NCBI RefSeq assembly: GCF_910589235.1
Contig: NC_060972.1
Location: 3,447,399-3,511,398 of the forward strand
DNA length: 64,000 nt
Origin: Vespa crabro
Lineage: Eukaryota > Arthropoda > Insecta > Hymenoptera > Vespidae
Direction: 5' to 3'
Every line of letters starts with the position of its first letter. Within the stretch, counting starts at the first letter, position 1. Position numbers and translations under genes: made by a program. Under the pieces are notes generated by a model. The model was not told where the DNA came from. It did no database searches and worked only from the letters and a program-made list of their open reading frames with translations. Of the stretch, positions 22,413 to 36,800 are shown piece after piece.

Positions 22413-23531
22413 TGAATATTTAAGCATCGAATTTATGAATTTTCTTAAAAAAAAAAAATATATAGTCTAAATAAATATATATGTATATTTCATTCTTTAG
22501 TATAATTTTATACTATTGCCGAGCAATTTATGTTTGTTTTATATCATTGTAATTAATTATCTGACGAAAATAAAGAGAATGTATAATTATCTGACAATTC
22601 AAATAGACACAAATGATGTGCGCGTTAAATAATTTCCAATTATATTTACTTTTTGAAATATTTAATGAAATAACAAATTTGTCTCTCTTGTCATAGGATT
22701 AACATTGATCTGATGTGTATTTTAATTAATAGAGGATATAAGAAGGAAACTCATTTTTTTTTTTTCTTTTTTGGATGAAATAATCGGAAACGTTGGAAAA
22801 AGAATGTAATAGTAGCGTAACTGGTTTGTCAAGGCTTTGAGCGTGAAAGAACACCAAGTGTTTACTTTTTCCCGGTTATAAAAGTTAATTCGACTTTTTT
22901 TTGCAAGGGAAGTCACATGAAATCCGTAGATTGCAAAGAAACGATGGCGTTGTAGCCCGTTACGACGGTATTTTGATGAGGAGCAAAGGAACGAACGTAA
23001 CCGGCAAAATGGAATCTCTATTTGAATTAAATACGAAAGCCGAGGCTAATGATTCTTAAAGAGCAAAAACGATGCAGGCCAATATCGGTTTGTTTCCAAG
23101 ATAATCAAGGAAAAAGTTCGGAACTACGAAATTCGCTCGAATGATTTTTCTTGCGTTTGAATTCTCTGCAAAATGTTTCGGCCAAGAAGTGTTTACGTTC
23201 AAGGTAAAAAAAAAAAAAAAAAAAAGTACAATCAAAGAAAGATAATAAGTAAATGTTAAGGAATGTTAACGATTGTAATAATTACGACCTAATCATCTGA
23301 TAATTTGTTAATCATCTCAAAATTCCTTTACTTTATCCATTTACTTTTCTCTTCTCATTTTGAATAATCAAACATCTCCAAATAAGTATATAGAAAATTG
23401 TATATTTCAGCTCTATTATAATAATGGAATAATAATACTTGTGAGTTGCAATATTCTTTGAAAGTACTCTTAGTTAACTTTGTAGTAACATGCAAGTAAA
23501 AATAAAAAGAAAAGGAGAAGGAAATACAGAG

Positions 23532-23536
<5 letters not shown>

Positions 23537-23582
<46 letters not shown>
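23537..23582. repeat. GA microsatellite
   Basis: Uninterrupted (GA)23. Confidence 0.95.
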
Positions 23583-23584
<2 letters not shown>

Positions 23585-23943
23585 GACGGAGAAGGAGAAG
23601 GAAAAAGGGTGAACGTCGAAGATCTAATCACACGGTGGTGACGTGAGTTACGTGGGTAAGCAACCGGCGGCGAAAGACAAAAGTGCGTGTCGGCTTTCGG
23701 AGAGGCGTAGCGAAGCGAGAACACAGAAGCCACATGCTTCACGAACGGTAACAACACCCGTTGGGTCTACCATATCGCACAACCCATCATATTTATACAC
23801 CTTGCACCTCGACTTCTTCGATCGCGTCTTTGATGTTGAAGCGGCTTCCTTTGCGTGCATCGACCAAGGAGATTTTACATTCCATAAGGATTCGCGTGTC
23901 TATGACATGCCGACGTCGCTTCATCGAGCCAAAATGAGAAAGT

Positions 23944-23974
23944 GAGAGAGAGATAGATAGATAGATAGATAGAT

Positions 23975-24014
<40 letters not shown>
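23944..24014. repeat. GATA / GA compound microsatellite
   Basis: (GATA)n at about 23952-23977 followed by (GA)n. Confidence 0.95.
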
Positions 24015-24017
<3 letters not shown>

Positions 24018-24241
24018 AGCCATGAATCTTCCGCATACAAGCTGTCGATCTCAGAAACATTTTCGATCCACTCTCCAAGATAGTTTCCAACTTAACCAGC
24101 TATTAGCATAAATCCTAAGCATGCAATTATTATACGATGCAAGAGTACTACTTTCCCAAACTGGAGCTTGTTAGTCTCGAAACGGCTGAATCTCTCAGAT
24201 TCGAGTTCAAGTTCGAATTTGGAAAATTCTACACGATCGAT

Positions 24242-24243
<2 letters not shown>

Positions 24244-24309
<66 letters not shown>
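24244..24309. repeat. TA microsatellite
   Basis: Uninterrupted (TA)33, among the longest in the window. Confidence 0.95.
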
Positions 24310-24311
<2 letters not shown>

Positions 24312-24697
24312 AATCTGATTTCTACTGGAGTAGAAAAGAAGCGAGCTGTTTCTTTTACTCTTCTTATTCTTCTTCTTCCTCGCCTTTCCCTTTGGTATCC
24401 TCGTAAATTCATCTTTTAAAGTCCTCAGCAACGTCTTCTTGCTGAGTCGGAGACTTCTTAGAGGCCGTCGGGACTCATTTATTATTCAGATTTATAGCCA
24501 GACTCGTACTGACTCCCACAGATCGGCAGGTCTTTGCAACTCCTCGTGCGTTCGCGAACGGCCCTTCAAGGGAGCCTTGGAAATTCGACGTTTTACATAC
24601 GACACGATCTCTTGCCCGGATTTGAATGAAACCGGCGCATAACAAGGCGGCAGCCTTCGGTTGGGCCTTCCTACGTAGGGAAACAGAAACGGTGAAT

Positions 24698-24736
24698 GAG
24701 AGAGAAAGAGAGAGAGAGAGAGAGAAAGAGAGAGAA
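24698..24736. repeat. GA microsatellite
   Basis: (GA)n with AAAG interruptions. Confidence 0.9.
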
Positions 24737-24913
24737 ACAATATCTCTCTTATATTCTTTCATCGTACAACATTGCATTTTGAGAATACTTTCAACTGGCT
24801 AACGCAAAAAGAATATTTAATTATTTGATAATAAAAATGTACATTTTCTTATTTATTTCTTTTCTTTTCTTTTTTTCTTTCTTTTTAAACGTATGTACAT
24901 CAAATCATAGATC

Positions 24914-24915
<2 letters not shown>

Positions 24916-24957
<42 letters not shown>
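24916..24957. repeat. TA microsatellite
   Basis: (TA)21. Confidence 0.95.
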
Positions 24958-24958
<1 letters not shown>

Positions 24959-25323
24959 TTACGCGCATATACAATATAACCACATGTAATACCAACACAT
25001 ACTAGTTCCGTATAAGTCGAGGAGATCGATTTGGACGCGAGCAAGCGACGAAGAGAGAAAGGGAAGAGAGAATCCAAAGGATGGACCGATGGGAAGGAGT
25101 AGAAGGTAAGCGGCGAACGGATGGACAGACGGACACGAGGCAGACAGTATCGGATTGATCTCAGCGAGTGAACCCAATTACCCAGAGAAGGGCCAGATTT
25201 ATTGTCCCACGAGTCCTTGACTGAGGAGCTCCTGATGCCCCGATGGTGGCAGCCACTCTTTACGATGGCCCTGGGCCCACAACGCGAGCGTGATGAGACG
25301 AAGAGAAAGAAAAGGAAAGAGGA

Positions 25324-25324
25324 A

Positions 25325-25355
<31 letters not shown>
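25324..25355. repeat. GA microsatellite
   Basis: (GA)n followed by AAAG repeats to about 25374. Confidence 0.9.
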
Positions 25356-25531
25356 TAAAGAAAGAAAGAAAGAGATTCACCAGTTTTCTGCCGATCTTCG
25401 TTTCGAAGAGGCATCGTGTCGCTTTGCTCACCCAATTATCAGTCGTCCGACAACGACTGTACTCTCTTGCATATGTGTGAGTGCTCTTCTTAGCTACTGA
25501 AGAAGCACCAACTTCTGCTAGCCTTCTATGT

Positions 25532-25533
<2 letters not shown>

Positions 25534-25573
<40 letters not shown>

Positions 25574-25630
25574 CCTCTCTGTCCTTCTCTATCTATGTTT
25601 CTTTCTCTTTCTCTCTCTCTCTCTCTCACT
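25534..25630. repeat. CT microsatellite
   Basis: Two (CT)n blocks joined by imperfect CTTT/CCCT sequence. Confidence 0.9.
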
Positions 25631-26416
25631 CTTTCAATCTCATTTCAAGATACCCCGATCGAATCTACGAATCCCTTTCGATGCAAGACGCGCCGAAGAT
25701 CATAAACAATATATAATTGACATGATTTATCGAGGCATGCTTCCTCTCTATGCTTTATGGTCACGCGAGCAAACAGTATGATCGACGCCGATAGAATTTC
25801 TCGTCAGTTTTCTTTCTTCTTGATGCTCGTCGAAAAGAGTTTCGCACCTTCCTTCACGATTATTACGGCGTATTTCATTTTGTAAAAAATCTCTCGTATG
25901 TAATTAATTTTTAGTCTTTTATAGAAGCAATACGTTTATCTATATTTAACCCGATTGAATATATTAACGTTAGTATTAAAATGGTATGATATGTTCCATC
26001 GTCATTTTCTTTTTTTTTTCTTTTTTTTTTCTTCTTTTATTCTTTTTTTTTTTTTTTTTTTTAATCTTATCATTTCCCATAACCATCGAATTGATTCATA
26101 TTATTTATAATAATTAATATAAATTTTTGAATAACTATTTGATCCGAATTTGTTACGACAAAATTATATTTATTTGCAAATCAATCGAATAGAATCGTAG
26201 AATAATTGAATTAAAGTCATAGCCTATTTTCATGGGGTTTACGAAATTGTTGTAGATCTTTCGAAAGGAAGAAAAAAAGAAAGAAAGAAAGAAAAAGGAG
26301 AAATGAAGAAAAAGTAAAAAAAGAATTATCGATCATTCCCGTTCAAACTGGTAGGTAATTCAACCAAACGGAATATTCACGCTGATTGCCAAAAATGGTG
26401 TAGCGAGGTTACCAAA

Positions 26417-26460
26417 AGGAAAGCAAGTAAGCAAACAAGCAAGCAAGAAAGCAAGCAAGA
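26417..26460. repeat. AAGC tetranucleotide repeat
   Basis: AAGCAAGCAAGAAAGC-type repeat of about 11 units. Confidence 0.85.
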
Positions 26461-26893
26461 CGATGTTGGAGTTGGTTGAATGTTGGAGATATGTAGATCG
26501 GTCGACGTTAGCAGGAAGAGAGCAGCAACGACAGCGGGGGTATATAGGTGGGTGCCTACGCTTTGGACGGCCGCAGGTGGCTGTCAGCAAAAGGTAGACA
26601 TACTTTATCCACCAAACGGAAAGTGGAAGGACTCTTCGAAGGGGGGCTTTTGCGATTCGCCGCCGCCTTGGCTGTCGTCGACGCACCGCCGCACCGATGC
26701 TAACTGACGCCTTAGAGGGCGCTGATTGAAGTATTTATTGCCACTCTCTAGGGATTCTCTTTTTTCTCTTTTTATCTCTCTCTCTTTCTTTTTCTCATTC
26801 TATCTTGCTCTTTTCCTGCCTTTGCCTTTATGCTCGTGTAATGATCCGCTTTTGCATACGAGCCTATCGGCTTTCTTCCTGTGTGGCTGACTG

Positions 26894-26897
<4 letters not shown>

Positions 26898-26940
<43 letters not shown>
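26898..26940. repeat. CT microsatellite
   Basis: (CT)n. Confidence 0.95.
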
Positions 26941-27524
26941 TCTTATCTCTTTTTAACTCACTATCCTTTTCCTTACCTTTCAAGAACTACTTCTTCAAGT
27001 GGAAGAAGGAAGAAATTTACTTCATCGATCATCTTCATACATAAATAGAAAGAATTGCTAATGGTACTGTTGCTGACCTTTGTAAAAGCAAAACTGAAAA
27101 AGAATATGATTATGTTTCGGATGAAGTGAATTATTCGTATTGATGTAAAAGTATTTAACCAGAGAGATATGGATTCGATAATATAAAGAACGAATGGTTC
27201 CTTGGCAGGATTTCTAACTTGCGAATTTTCATGATATTGAAATTCATTCGTGTAATTCGGGTGACAAAAAGTATTGTCGGTAAATCAGATACGCTTATGG
27301 AACGACTACGTCTCATGGCTTAGTCAGCAAGAAACGCAAAGCGAAACGTCGAAACAACCTGGCAGTCCTATAATTATATTATTACCAAGTGGTCGAGCTC
27401 ATGACTTCACCAGCAATTTGTCTTGGGTCGCAACGAGTTCGCGTAATTCGTGATTTATCACTGTTCCCTTCTTCGTTCAGCAATGGACGTCTCCGCCCAA
27501 ACTGGACCATACTTTCTGTGATAT

Positions 27525-27527
<3 letters not shown>

Positions 27528-27564
<37 letters not shown>
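27528..27564. repeat. CT microsatellite
   Basis: (CT)n with TCCT interruptions downstream. Confidence 0.95.
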
Positions 27565-27567
<3 letters not shown>

Positions 27568-28589
27568 TCTCTCTCCCTCCGTCTATCTTTTCCCATTTCT
27601 GTTTTTTCCTCTATATTTGGAGAGAGCGTATAATTTCAAAGACATTTCAATTCTTCGAATTGCACGACGTCGTTTATTTTTTCCCCAAATATAACAACTT
27701 TCCAAAAAGATCCATGAAAAAAAAAAAAAAAAAAAAAAAAAAAATGAAACATTTCCATGATGATAAACGAGGCAGAGGATCGGTGGCTTAATTGAGAAGT
27801 TTTAATTAAGGGAATAAAAAAGAAAAGAGTATATATTTTGTCGGATTGATTACCAATGAAATCTTTATAATCGTTATGGTAAGATCGATTTCCAAAAAGA
27901 CGTAATCGTTTGGACCGAAGAGAAAACGTTTGTCAAACGTCGCCGTTGGCTGATAAATCGATGGTCCAACTACGACTTCTCCGTAAGGATAATTAAAAGT
28001 ACCCAATTATAAATACATTTGCCGATGATAATAACGGGTTGCTCTGAAATTTCTGCAAATAGGTATGTCTCAATTAGTTCTTTCGAATTTAATTGGGTCC
28101 TCCTCGATTGTGTTTCTCAAGGGGAAAAAAATGAGGGAGATAGAGAGAAAGAGAGAGAGGGAGAGAGAAAGAGAGAGAGAGAGAGACGAATGCTAGCAAA
28201 ATCCTCAACCAAGCGAGCTTCTTCCTTCGAAGGAAAAGAGAAAAGAGTAATTACTCTGGAATTAGAGCAGAGACCGATTTCAGTTGTTGCGAATTACCAA
28301 GGGGAAGAAAGTTTAAATAAAAGAACGTAAAGCATCGCCGTCGGTCGACATTCCTCTCGCGTCTTGAAAATCGAGTGCCTCTTTCTCGTCTTTCGTCCTT
28401 TGTCGCAATGTCGTTCATGGATTTAACGTTCGTTCGAGCCTCTTTCTCAAGGAGGAACTTAATTAAACGACGACGATTCCAACGTTCGTAGCGAACTCGG
28501 TTATTTCGTTCGTTGAAACTCTCGATTAAGAGAAGTACACTCGACATTTCTTTTGTACGTAAAAACGAAAGATAGAGATGGACATAGAT

Positions 28590-28591
<2 letters not shown>

Positions 28592-28635
<44 letters not shown>
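28592..28635. repeat. GA microsatellite
   Basis: (GA)n. Confidence 0.95.
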
Positions 28636-29697
28636 TCAGAGTGCGAGAGGAATAGTTTGTTCTATAAAATCATTACAAGATACTTCCTTACTATCTTACC
28701 GATTTGTAAAGATACATTTATAATTAAATACTAGAACTTTCATCGTGATATAAATAGAAATTCAATTGCATTTTCCAATTTCAAGCATTCTCAAATACAT
28801 TTTCATCGAATTCTAATGTCTGCGAATGTTCGTTTCAATTATATCAATAGTATTAGATATATATATATATATATTTTCAAGAATCCATCTCGTTTATATT
28901 AATTTTTATATGTGCTATATTGGTTATAAGAGAAAGAAGAAGAAAAGATAGAAAAAGGAAAAAATTTTAATTATTCAAATTTTATTCATAACGTTTAAAG
29001 AGACTTTAAAATAAAGAAACGAACACGATATTACTCTAATTTGAACCATTCACCGTCTCTCTCTCTCTTTCTCTCTCTCGCTTTCTCTCTCTCTTTCAAA
29101 AAAGGCCAATACCAAAATGATTTTGCGAAGGGTTCCGCAGGTGCTAACGAAGTACATCGGCTAAGACGCGCGAGTGAAACGAGTAATTAACGTTCTCCGA
29201 ACCTTTTGCTTGGCCGTTCTGACATCGTGCTGGTTCGTTTGGCTAAATAAAAAATTGCAAAGAAGCATGAGGGGTCCAGTAACGGTAACTTAGCGATCTT
29301 TCTCTTTCATGTTCGTTGAGCACGCGTACAAGAAAATAATGCTTATCGTTTCGCTTTTGAGAAGGTATCCTTGACGAGAAGTTCAGTTTTTCTCCTTTGG
29401 ATTTTATTCAATTTAACGATTATGAATTTCGCGCGTGTATTGCCTCGAGGTGAATGATCGATCTTTCTCGTTTTTCTTGGAGGATATTAAACGTTTAGCG
29501 TATTACATACATACGTACGCGTAAAAGCGATTGTATTTCATCTCTTTCATTAAGGTTGTATCGTTAAAAGGAAGGTAAATCCGACGTGTGCCTTGAAGCT
29601 TTACGATATTACCAAATAAAATAACGATTGAAAAGTATTATAACGAGAACGGTGAATTGTTTTAAAAGTATGCCGTTTAGAAAAAAAAAAAAAATAC

Positions 29698-29698
<1 letters not shown>

Positions 29699-29731
<33 letters not shown>
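29699..29731. repeat. GA microsatellite
   Basis: (GA)16. Confidence 0.95.
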
Positions 29732-29734
<3 letters not shown>

Positions 29735-30542
29735 GAAAGGGACTCGTTAGTTTTTAATGAAATTTTAACGCGACTGAAAGAGAGAACCTATTTGAATTTG
29801 GAGACAGATGAAGGTACGTATTCTCTGATACGATAAAGATCGATCGGATATAAATCGGTATTCTTTCTTGGCTGGATAGTATTTCTTTTTTCTTTTTTCT
29901 TTCTTTATTTCCTCTTTTGCATTAAATTAACTCCGTACCAGCCGTAAGAGGAGCAAGAAGAAGAAGAAGAAGAAGAAGAAGAAGGGCGCGTAAATCGTAA
30001 GATTCCTAGATGTCGAGATAGCTTTACATCTGCCGATCGATTGCGATAATTGGCCATGTACAGAGATGGATCGAGATTCTCTGAGAAATTCAATGGATTG
30101 ACCATTACCTAATTAAGCGAGACGTTTCGTACATTTTACTCCAATTTTACAGTACGAATTAATTAAATCGAGTTGTCTATACTAAAAGAAATATATTTCT
30201 ACTTGATTTCGACCACCAATCGATTGACATCCAATTGATCGTTTTATTTGTATTTTTTTTTACAATTTACATAATATCTTTCTATGTAATTTCGATTCAT
30301 TTCGAAGTAATATCAAGGTGAGATTTTTGTACATTCTTTTTTTTTATTTTTTTTTTTTTTTGTAAATGCAAATTACAAATTCGAGGAAAAGAATCGGCAA
30401 GTACTTTTAAATTAAAATCTGGCGTGGGTCGAGTCGGAACGCGCTTATTAAAATCAAATTTACCGAGCGACGTGAAAACAAGAAATGTGCGCATGTAAAA
30501 GAGAAAATATCATATTTATTACACTCCTGCGTCTCGTATATA

Positions 30543-30545
<3 letters not shown>

Positions 30546-30594
<49 letters not shown>
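30546..30594. repeat. TA microsatellite
   Basis: (TA)n. Confidence 0.95.
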
Positions 30595-30599
<5 letters not shown>

Positions 30600-30820
30600 A
30601 TACTAATATATAATGAGTTATTTTAGTATCCTAGAGAAGTAGAACAAGTAATAAAATGTACTATATTTTCTCTCTGTTTTATGTCAGCATGGAAATATAA
30701 TAAAAAAAAAAAAAAAAAAAAATATGAAATTTCTGTCGACAAAAAGTTTAAGCCTCGATGTTCTAAAACGTGAGTAGTTAAAAAATGAGAGAAAAAAATG
30801 CGAGAAAGAAAGAAAAAAAG

Positions 30821-30825
<5 letters not shown>

Positions 30826-30857
<32 letters not shown>
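30826..30857. repeat. GA microsatellite
   Basis: (GA)n preceded by AAAG-rich sequence. Confidence 0.95.
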
Positions 30858-30861
<4 letters not shown>

Positions 30862-32424
30862 CGTGATTTAAATTTTTATGGGAAGAAACTCTGTGGCGTC
30901 GGTTCAAAGTATTCGCGCTCTCGTTTTCGTGACTAAAAACTCAGCGTAGCGCCGGCCTATCGCTGAGGCTTCGAAGGAGCGAGAAAAATGCGCACGCTCG
31001 TTTTAAATTCATTAGCCGATTCTGAACGCGGCTTAAGGCGGCCTCGTGCCGTGCAAAAAAACGATAGGTGCTCTCTCTTTCTCCGATGCTTTTTGCGATG
31101 ATCTCCTTCGACATCCTCTAAATGCAGCTGCTTTTGTTCCTAAAGTATATCCTTAAAAAGGTGAAAATAAAGAAGAAAATAATGGGACACCCGATTATCC
31201 TGGCACGAGGCGTAATGACAGTCGCATAATTTTTTTAAATTTAGTACATCACGAATGTACCATACTAAACACGCATATACGTACATACATATATATTAGA
31301 TATTTATATATTTCTAAATATATGTATATAAATATTATTTATATACATCTATGATATATTTATCTATTTTTGTTTCTACATGGACTTTTAATTAAATATA
31401 TATTTAATTATATATTTTGGATTCGGGTTTCTTGATCGAAAAACTTTGCTAGTTCTGTATTATAATTTATTTCTTTTGGTAGAAATGGTATACACACACA
31501 CACACATACGCGCGCGCACGCACATACTAACGTATACACGCATAAAAATCGAGACAGGATTTTAACTGTTAGTTCTTGTGGACTTTTGGAAACGTTTCGA
31601 CTTAAAAGCACGAGCCGACTTTATCGATACACAAGAAGGTGCAGCCTCATTGAATTTCAGAAGAAGCCGCCAACTTTTTTCCCTTGGACGTCCGCACAAA
31701 TTGAAGTACGAGAATTTCGACGAATGATCTACGCTTATGTCACATCAATTTCAATAACGTCAACTATCTCGGTTTCGGTGATATTTAAAGTTGATATCGA
31801 TCGTGACATCTCTGCTGGTGGTCGCTTCTTTTTTCTTTTCTTTCTTTTTTTTGTTTGTTTTTTCTTTTTATATTCGATTTATGAGAAGTGATTAGTTTTG
31901 GTTTTTGTACAATTAAAGAATCGAAATTGGTATGACATATGATAAATGATAAAAGAGAAAAAAAAATAGAAGAAAAAGAGATATATTTAAAACAAAATAT
32001 TTCCTTTTATTTTTTAGGCAATAGAAAAATTTCTTTCTCTTGTTCTGCATAGATAATGAATAGAAAAATGATAGTTACATTCTGATACATTAATTCGTTG
32101 TCACTTTGTTTTGTTTCTTTTTTTTTTTTTTTTAATTTAATATTTAACATCAATAATAATTTCATCCATTAGTTTGTAAGATATTATTCAAAAAAGAAGC
32201 TTTCAATCGTTCTTCATGGAATTCCCATGGGATTCTTTGAAGATCCTCTCAATAAACTATCTCGTTCGATGAAAAATTCTCAAGTTTCCTTTACGTCTGG
32301 TACAAGGTCCTCTCGATTTGTATCTCGTGTATCCATGGATGCATACATATATTCTCTAGTATTTCCCCACGTGGGATCTCATCGTTAGGATCTTTCTTGG
32401 TAGAATTAAAAGCAATAAGAAGGG

Positions 32425-32446
32425 AAGAATGAGAAAGAGTGAGAGT

Positions 32447-32496
<50 letters not shown>

Positions 32497-32545
32497 GAGA
32501 GAGAAAGAGCGCGAGCGAGAGAGAGAGAGAGAGATAGATAAGGAG
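32425..32545. repeat. GA microsatellite with GAGAGT variants
   Basis: AGTGAGAGTGAGAG repeats merge into (GA)n with CGCGAGC interruptions. Confidence 0.95.
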
Positions 32546-33853
32546 AGACGAAGCAAGGGAAGCTAACAGGAAGATCCTGGATTAAGGACGACCCTTGACC
32601 TCTGCGGTAACTCACCGCCCACGTTGCACCTGCCTCGCCTTCTATCGTGTTGCTTTATTGGTTTACATTACCTACAAGATGGCCTTATGAACTTTTAGAA
32701 AAATTTTTTTTCATTGTAATTCGACTATCGATTTTATAAGATATATTTTATATATCTTATTTTATTGTATTCTTTTTTCTTTAATACGTTGTAATGTTTT
32801 TGATTTAATCGTCTATTTTCTTCTTTTTTTTTTTTTTTTTCTCTTGAAGAATATATTATGTACATTTTATTAAAAGTATGTAACATGTTACATACGAATT
32901 GAAAATTAATTTAAATCTACAGCCTCCCACATTGAAAGGGGCGTTTTAAGGTATGATCGAAGATAATTTTAAACGGCTATGAGCTACCTTATAAATACCT
33001 CACACGACGCGACGCGTGTGCTAAGAAATATAAAAATTGTTAATAATTAGCGACATCAATTGATTCGGTAAGTTTGATGGTGATTCGGTTAATCGTTAAT
33101 CTTTTCTTTTTTTTTTTTTTTTTTTTTTTTTTTTCTTAACAAACATTAACTACGCGCACTGCGTTTATTATCGATAGTTCTTAATTTCTCGATTTAATTA
33201 TTAATATTTGTAGCAGTTGATTAGCACGCTATTCATTAGTAAAGTCAAGATTAAAATTCATAATAATTTATTTAAATATTTAATAAAACGAAATGATTTA
33301 AAATGAATCAACATTTATTTAGTTAATTTATTTTATTCTATTTACATGTATATTAGTATTTATATTATATAATATACATATACCTATATACATATATATA
33401 TATATATATTATGTTTTATTATTCATTTTATTCTATATACGGTAATTAATTGATCTCAATGATTATAATCGATTCGTTTGACGTATGAAAGTTAAGCCTG
33501 ATAACGAGCTCGATTGCGTTAGAAAAGAATAAAATCGATAAAAACGAAATCGATCCAAGTTTGCGACAAAAATTACCGCGATTTTCTTGAAAAGTACACA
33601 GGACCACACAAGAGAAAACACCTGCAGTCTGGTCTTTGCACGTGATACAAGGTAATACGTAATGCCAGCGAACGTTCTTGGATCGTTCTTGAAGCAGGAA
33701 TCTCCTCCTTTTCCTCATCCTCCTCCTCTACGACTCGGCGCGTCGGCATAATTCGCGGCTTCCGGGCGAATGAACGACTACGCTGAGTAAGGCATTATCG
33801 AATTTCAGATTCGACTCAGGCCAACCCTCACGCGTCTCGTCGATCCTCTCGTG

Positions 33854-33885
33854 TATAAATATTTAACGTGCGGATCGTTTCATTT
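33854..33885 (+). promoter_or_regulatory. Candidate core promoter (TATAAATA + TCATTT initiator)
   Basis: TATAAATA at 33854-33861 is followed by TCATTT at 33880-33885, a perfect arthropod initiator (TCAKTY). Taking the A at 33882 as +1 puts the TATA start at -28. This spacing is right for a focused insect promoter. No downstream gene is recognised. Confidence 0.25.
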
Positions 33886-36800
33886 CGTCCTGGATTACGG
33901 GTATGCCATTTTTCGATGGTAAAACGTGGTTTTGTTCGTGTAAACTGCAAATAGAACACTCTCCATCACTTCTCTCTCTCTCTCTCTCTCCCTCTCTCTC
34001 TCCCTATCTCTTTATTTTTCCTTTTTCGTCCGATGAAATTTTCAATTTTTTACGTGAAATGAATTTTTTAATTCATCTGATGGAACTGTATTTTAAATAA
34101 TGCACTCTGCAATTATTTATATTTAAAATATACTTCGCATATTATCCGCGTGGATATATTTGCAAAACTTTGTTTTTCTTTTTTTTTGTTTTTTTTTTGG
34201 TTTTTTTTTTTTTTTACTATAAAAATAATACTTTAAGGAATAAAATTGTGATAATATATCTCGTCCTTAAATTAAAAGCGAATAGAGAAAGGTACGAAAT
34301 GATCGTCCTGTAAAATTTATAATGTTACTCGATGTCGCTTCCCTACTCGTCGTTCGATCTTAAATCTTTCGTCGTATCTCTGATGCCGATCGAAGTTCGT
34401 TTTGCACATTTAACAAATTCGAGAGCGAGAAACACCTCGCTTTTAACACCTGCACAGAGGCCGAATTGATCCGTCAAGCGACGAGAAGGACACGTCCGCA
34501 AGAGCAGCATTCCATGATTTTTGCAGACGATCTTGACCAGCGGCCATCTTGTGTTATCTTCGATCGGCAAAGAAATCGGATCGCAGCCACCATCATTTCC
34601 CGTTAGCGATCTTTCTCGTACCGCTTGCCAGAGTATTACTATCATTATCGTGGAAGTTTATTGGATAGTATCTACACGTTGCACGGTGGGTGCTCGAATC
34701 ACCTGTTACTGTGAAAGTAATAACACCTCGCTGGCATTATCCTTTATGCAGAATCAAGGAGAAAAAGAGAGAGAGAGAGAGAGAGGTATGCGTATTCAAA
34801 TTTGCTACCTCGTACCTTTCCCGCGTAAAATTTGAATGAACGGTATCGTTAATTTTGTAATTTTCAACAGTTTCAATCTTTCACTTATTATATTTGAAAT
34901 CAAGAATACATTTTTATAACATTGATATCTCGTGAAAAAATATATGTTATGTATATATTTTTTTTTTTAAGGGAAATAATTTCAATAAAAAAAAATTTGA
35001 CGTCATCTATGAAAAGAAAACAAGTTTGATTAATTTTAATCATTCCATTAATGGACTGTTCATCACTCTTCGTTTTATGATGGTTTACATTAACAAAAAG
35101 AGTACAGTTAACGAATCGTATCTTGAAATTCGAAATAAAATAATGATGATTGAGGCAATGTTGCGATGGTCCTGTTATTCGTAATTAGTGGCCCTCCTTC
35201 GATTAACGATGGGAGCCAGAATTCTCTGCATGTGGTACGTCATCTCGGTATCACAGATTTTAGAGTAAAATCATTGCCAGCCAATAGATCTCCACAAACA
35301 ACAACCTTCATGTTGTGATACCTGAATTGCTAGTACTTGCGATATATCGAAATATAAATCTATTTTATATATTGCAACTACTACCATGCGAATGATTGCT
35401 TGAATAGGCTTTAATTGTATGTATGAGTTTTATTGAATTGAAAAATATACAGTTCGTTCAATTGGCAATCACTTTTTTAGTAATCCATCTTCAAAGAAAT
35501 ATAATCTGACATACGGTTTTTTTCTTACCTTTGTCAGATTTGCACTGCTATTTCTTCTACATAAAAAAATTTTTTTTCCAACTCGACTGATAGATCATTA
35601 TACGTGAGAAGTGTATAACCCAAATTGAATTATAATATCGAAATGCAATAAGCACATATTCGAGTGCTCTTATTGCTCTTGTAGTTCATATATTGTTCAT
35701 ACCTTTCGCTGAAGTCACTAATTCTTTCGATCGAAGAGTGATGATCAGCTTTGATATAAAATGTTTTAGTTTAATTTTTGGTGAAAATCGGAATTATGTG
35801 AATATCTTTTGAAGACTCGTGAAAAAAAAAAATTTCCTTTTCATTTTAATATAACAAAGTAATTTATACCTTCGTATTTGAGAACCTCTGAACCTTTGAG
35901 AAGCCTAAAAGCGTCCTAATTGAAAATCGGTCAAAAGGGTTTACTAACATGCTTAAATGTACTATAAACGTGTACGTGTATTCGCGAGAGCGTTAGCACA
36001 ACTCTATCTTTGTTCAGCGATTCGGCAGAGCCTTCATTAATCGCGACACGGGCTGCCGCGGCGGCGAAGCGGCGCATTTGATGGCTCTCTGTTGGCCACA
36101 CAAAATAATTTCCTTAATGAAAACACGATTATACACGATAAAGGCCGACCGCCTTCATGGTTCTCTCGCTTTCGGCGAACGCAAGTCACGATTTTCGGTC
36201 GTACTCGGGTCAGACAGCATAACGAACGTAATCGAAACTGAAAACCGATCGATAAAGTTAGTTATTTCGATATCTCCCCTTTCTCTCAATACATTTCCTA
36301 TCTTTGTTGATTTAAAATTAATTTATTATATAAATAGCAGCATTCTTTCGATCGATATAAAAATATATTTTACCATTACTATTGTAGATACTATTGATGA
36401 TCAAGATATTAGCTAACTATATTTACTATGATTTACAAGCAATTTACAAAATAAATAATAACCCTCTCTCGAATGATATAAGAGTATTTGTTTTTCTCCT
36501 ACTATTGATTATCTAGAAAATGATAGGTTCTAATTTCAAGTTGGTCTAATTCCCAGGCTCAGAAAAAGGATCTTTATTCGATCGATAGATCAAATAATAT
36601 TATCTCTATCTTTAAATGATAGCCTTAGGAGATCCAAAATACGAAAATTTTTTTTCAAATTAGAGACGTAAACCATACAAGACACGGATAAATATTGGAC
36701 GAATGACCACATTTTTGTATAAATCAAAAATAATGATAGATAACGTGAGAGTAGGAGAATAAAAGGAGGATATATTTAGGAGAGACAAACGCATGTTGAA

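Larger units (their letters stand above)
22188..30400. other. Microsatellite-dense gene-free stretch
   Basis: No gene recognised. It alternates AT-rich filler, A/T homopolymers (22368-22410, 23204-23224, 26004-26062, 27718-27743) and many GA/CT and TA tracts. Unique islands without a recognised frame lie at 22840-23160, 23590-23930, 24430-24680, 24990-25300, 26490-26730 (near an AAGC repeat), 27240-27520, 28190-28540 and 29100-29600. Confidence 0.6.

Noticed and set aside
34690..34720. GGTGCTCGAATCACC as a tRNA T-arm
   Set aside because: No matching acceptor stem, D-arm or anticodon arm is found around it.
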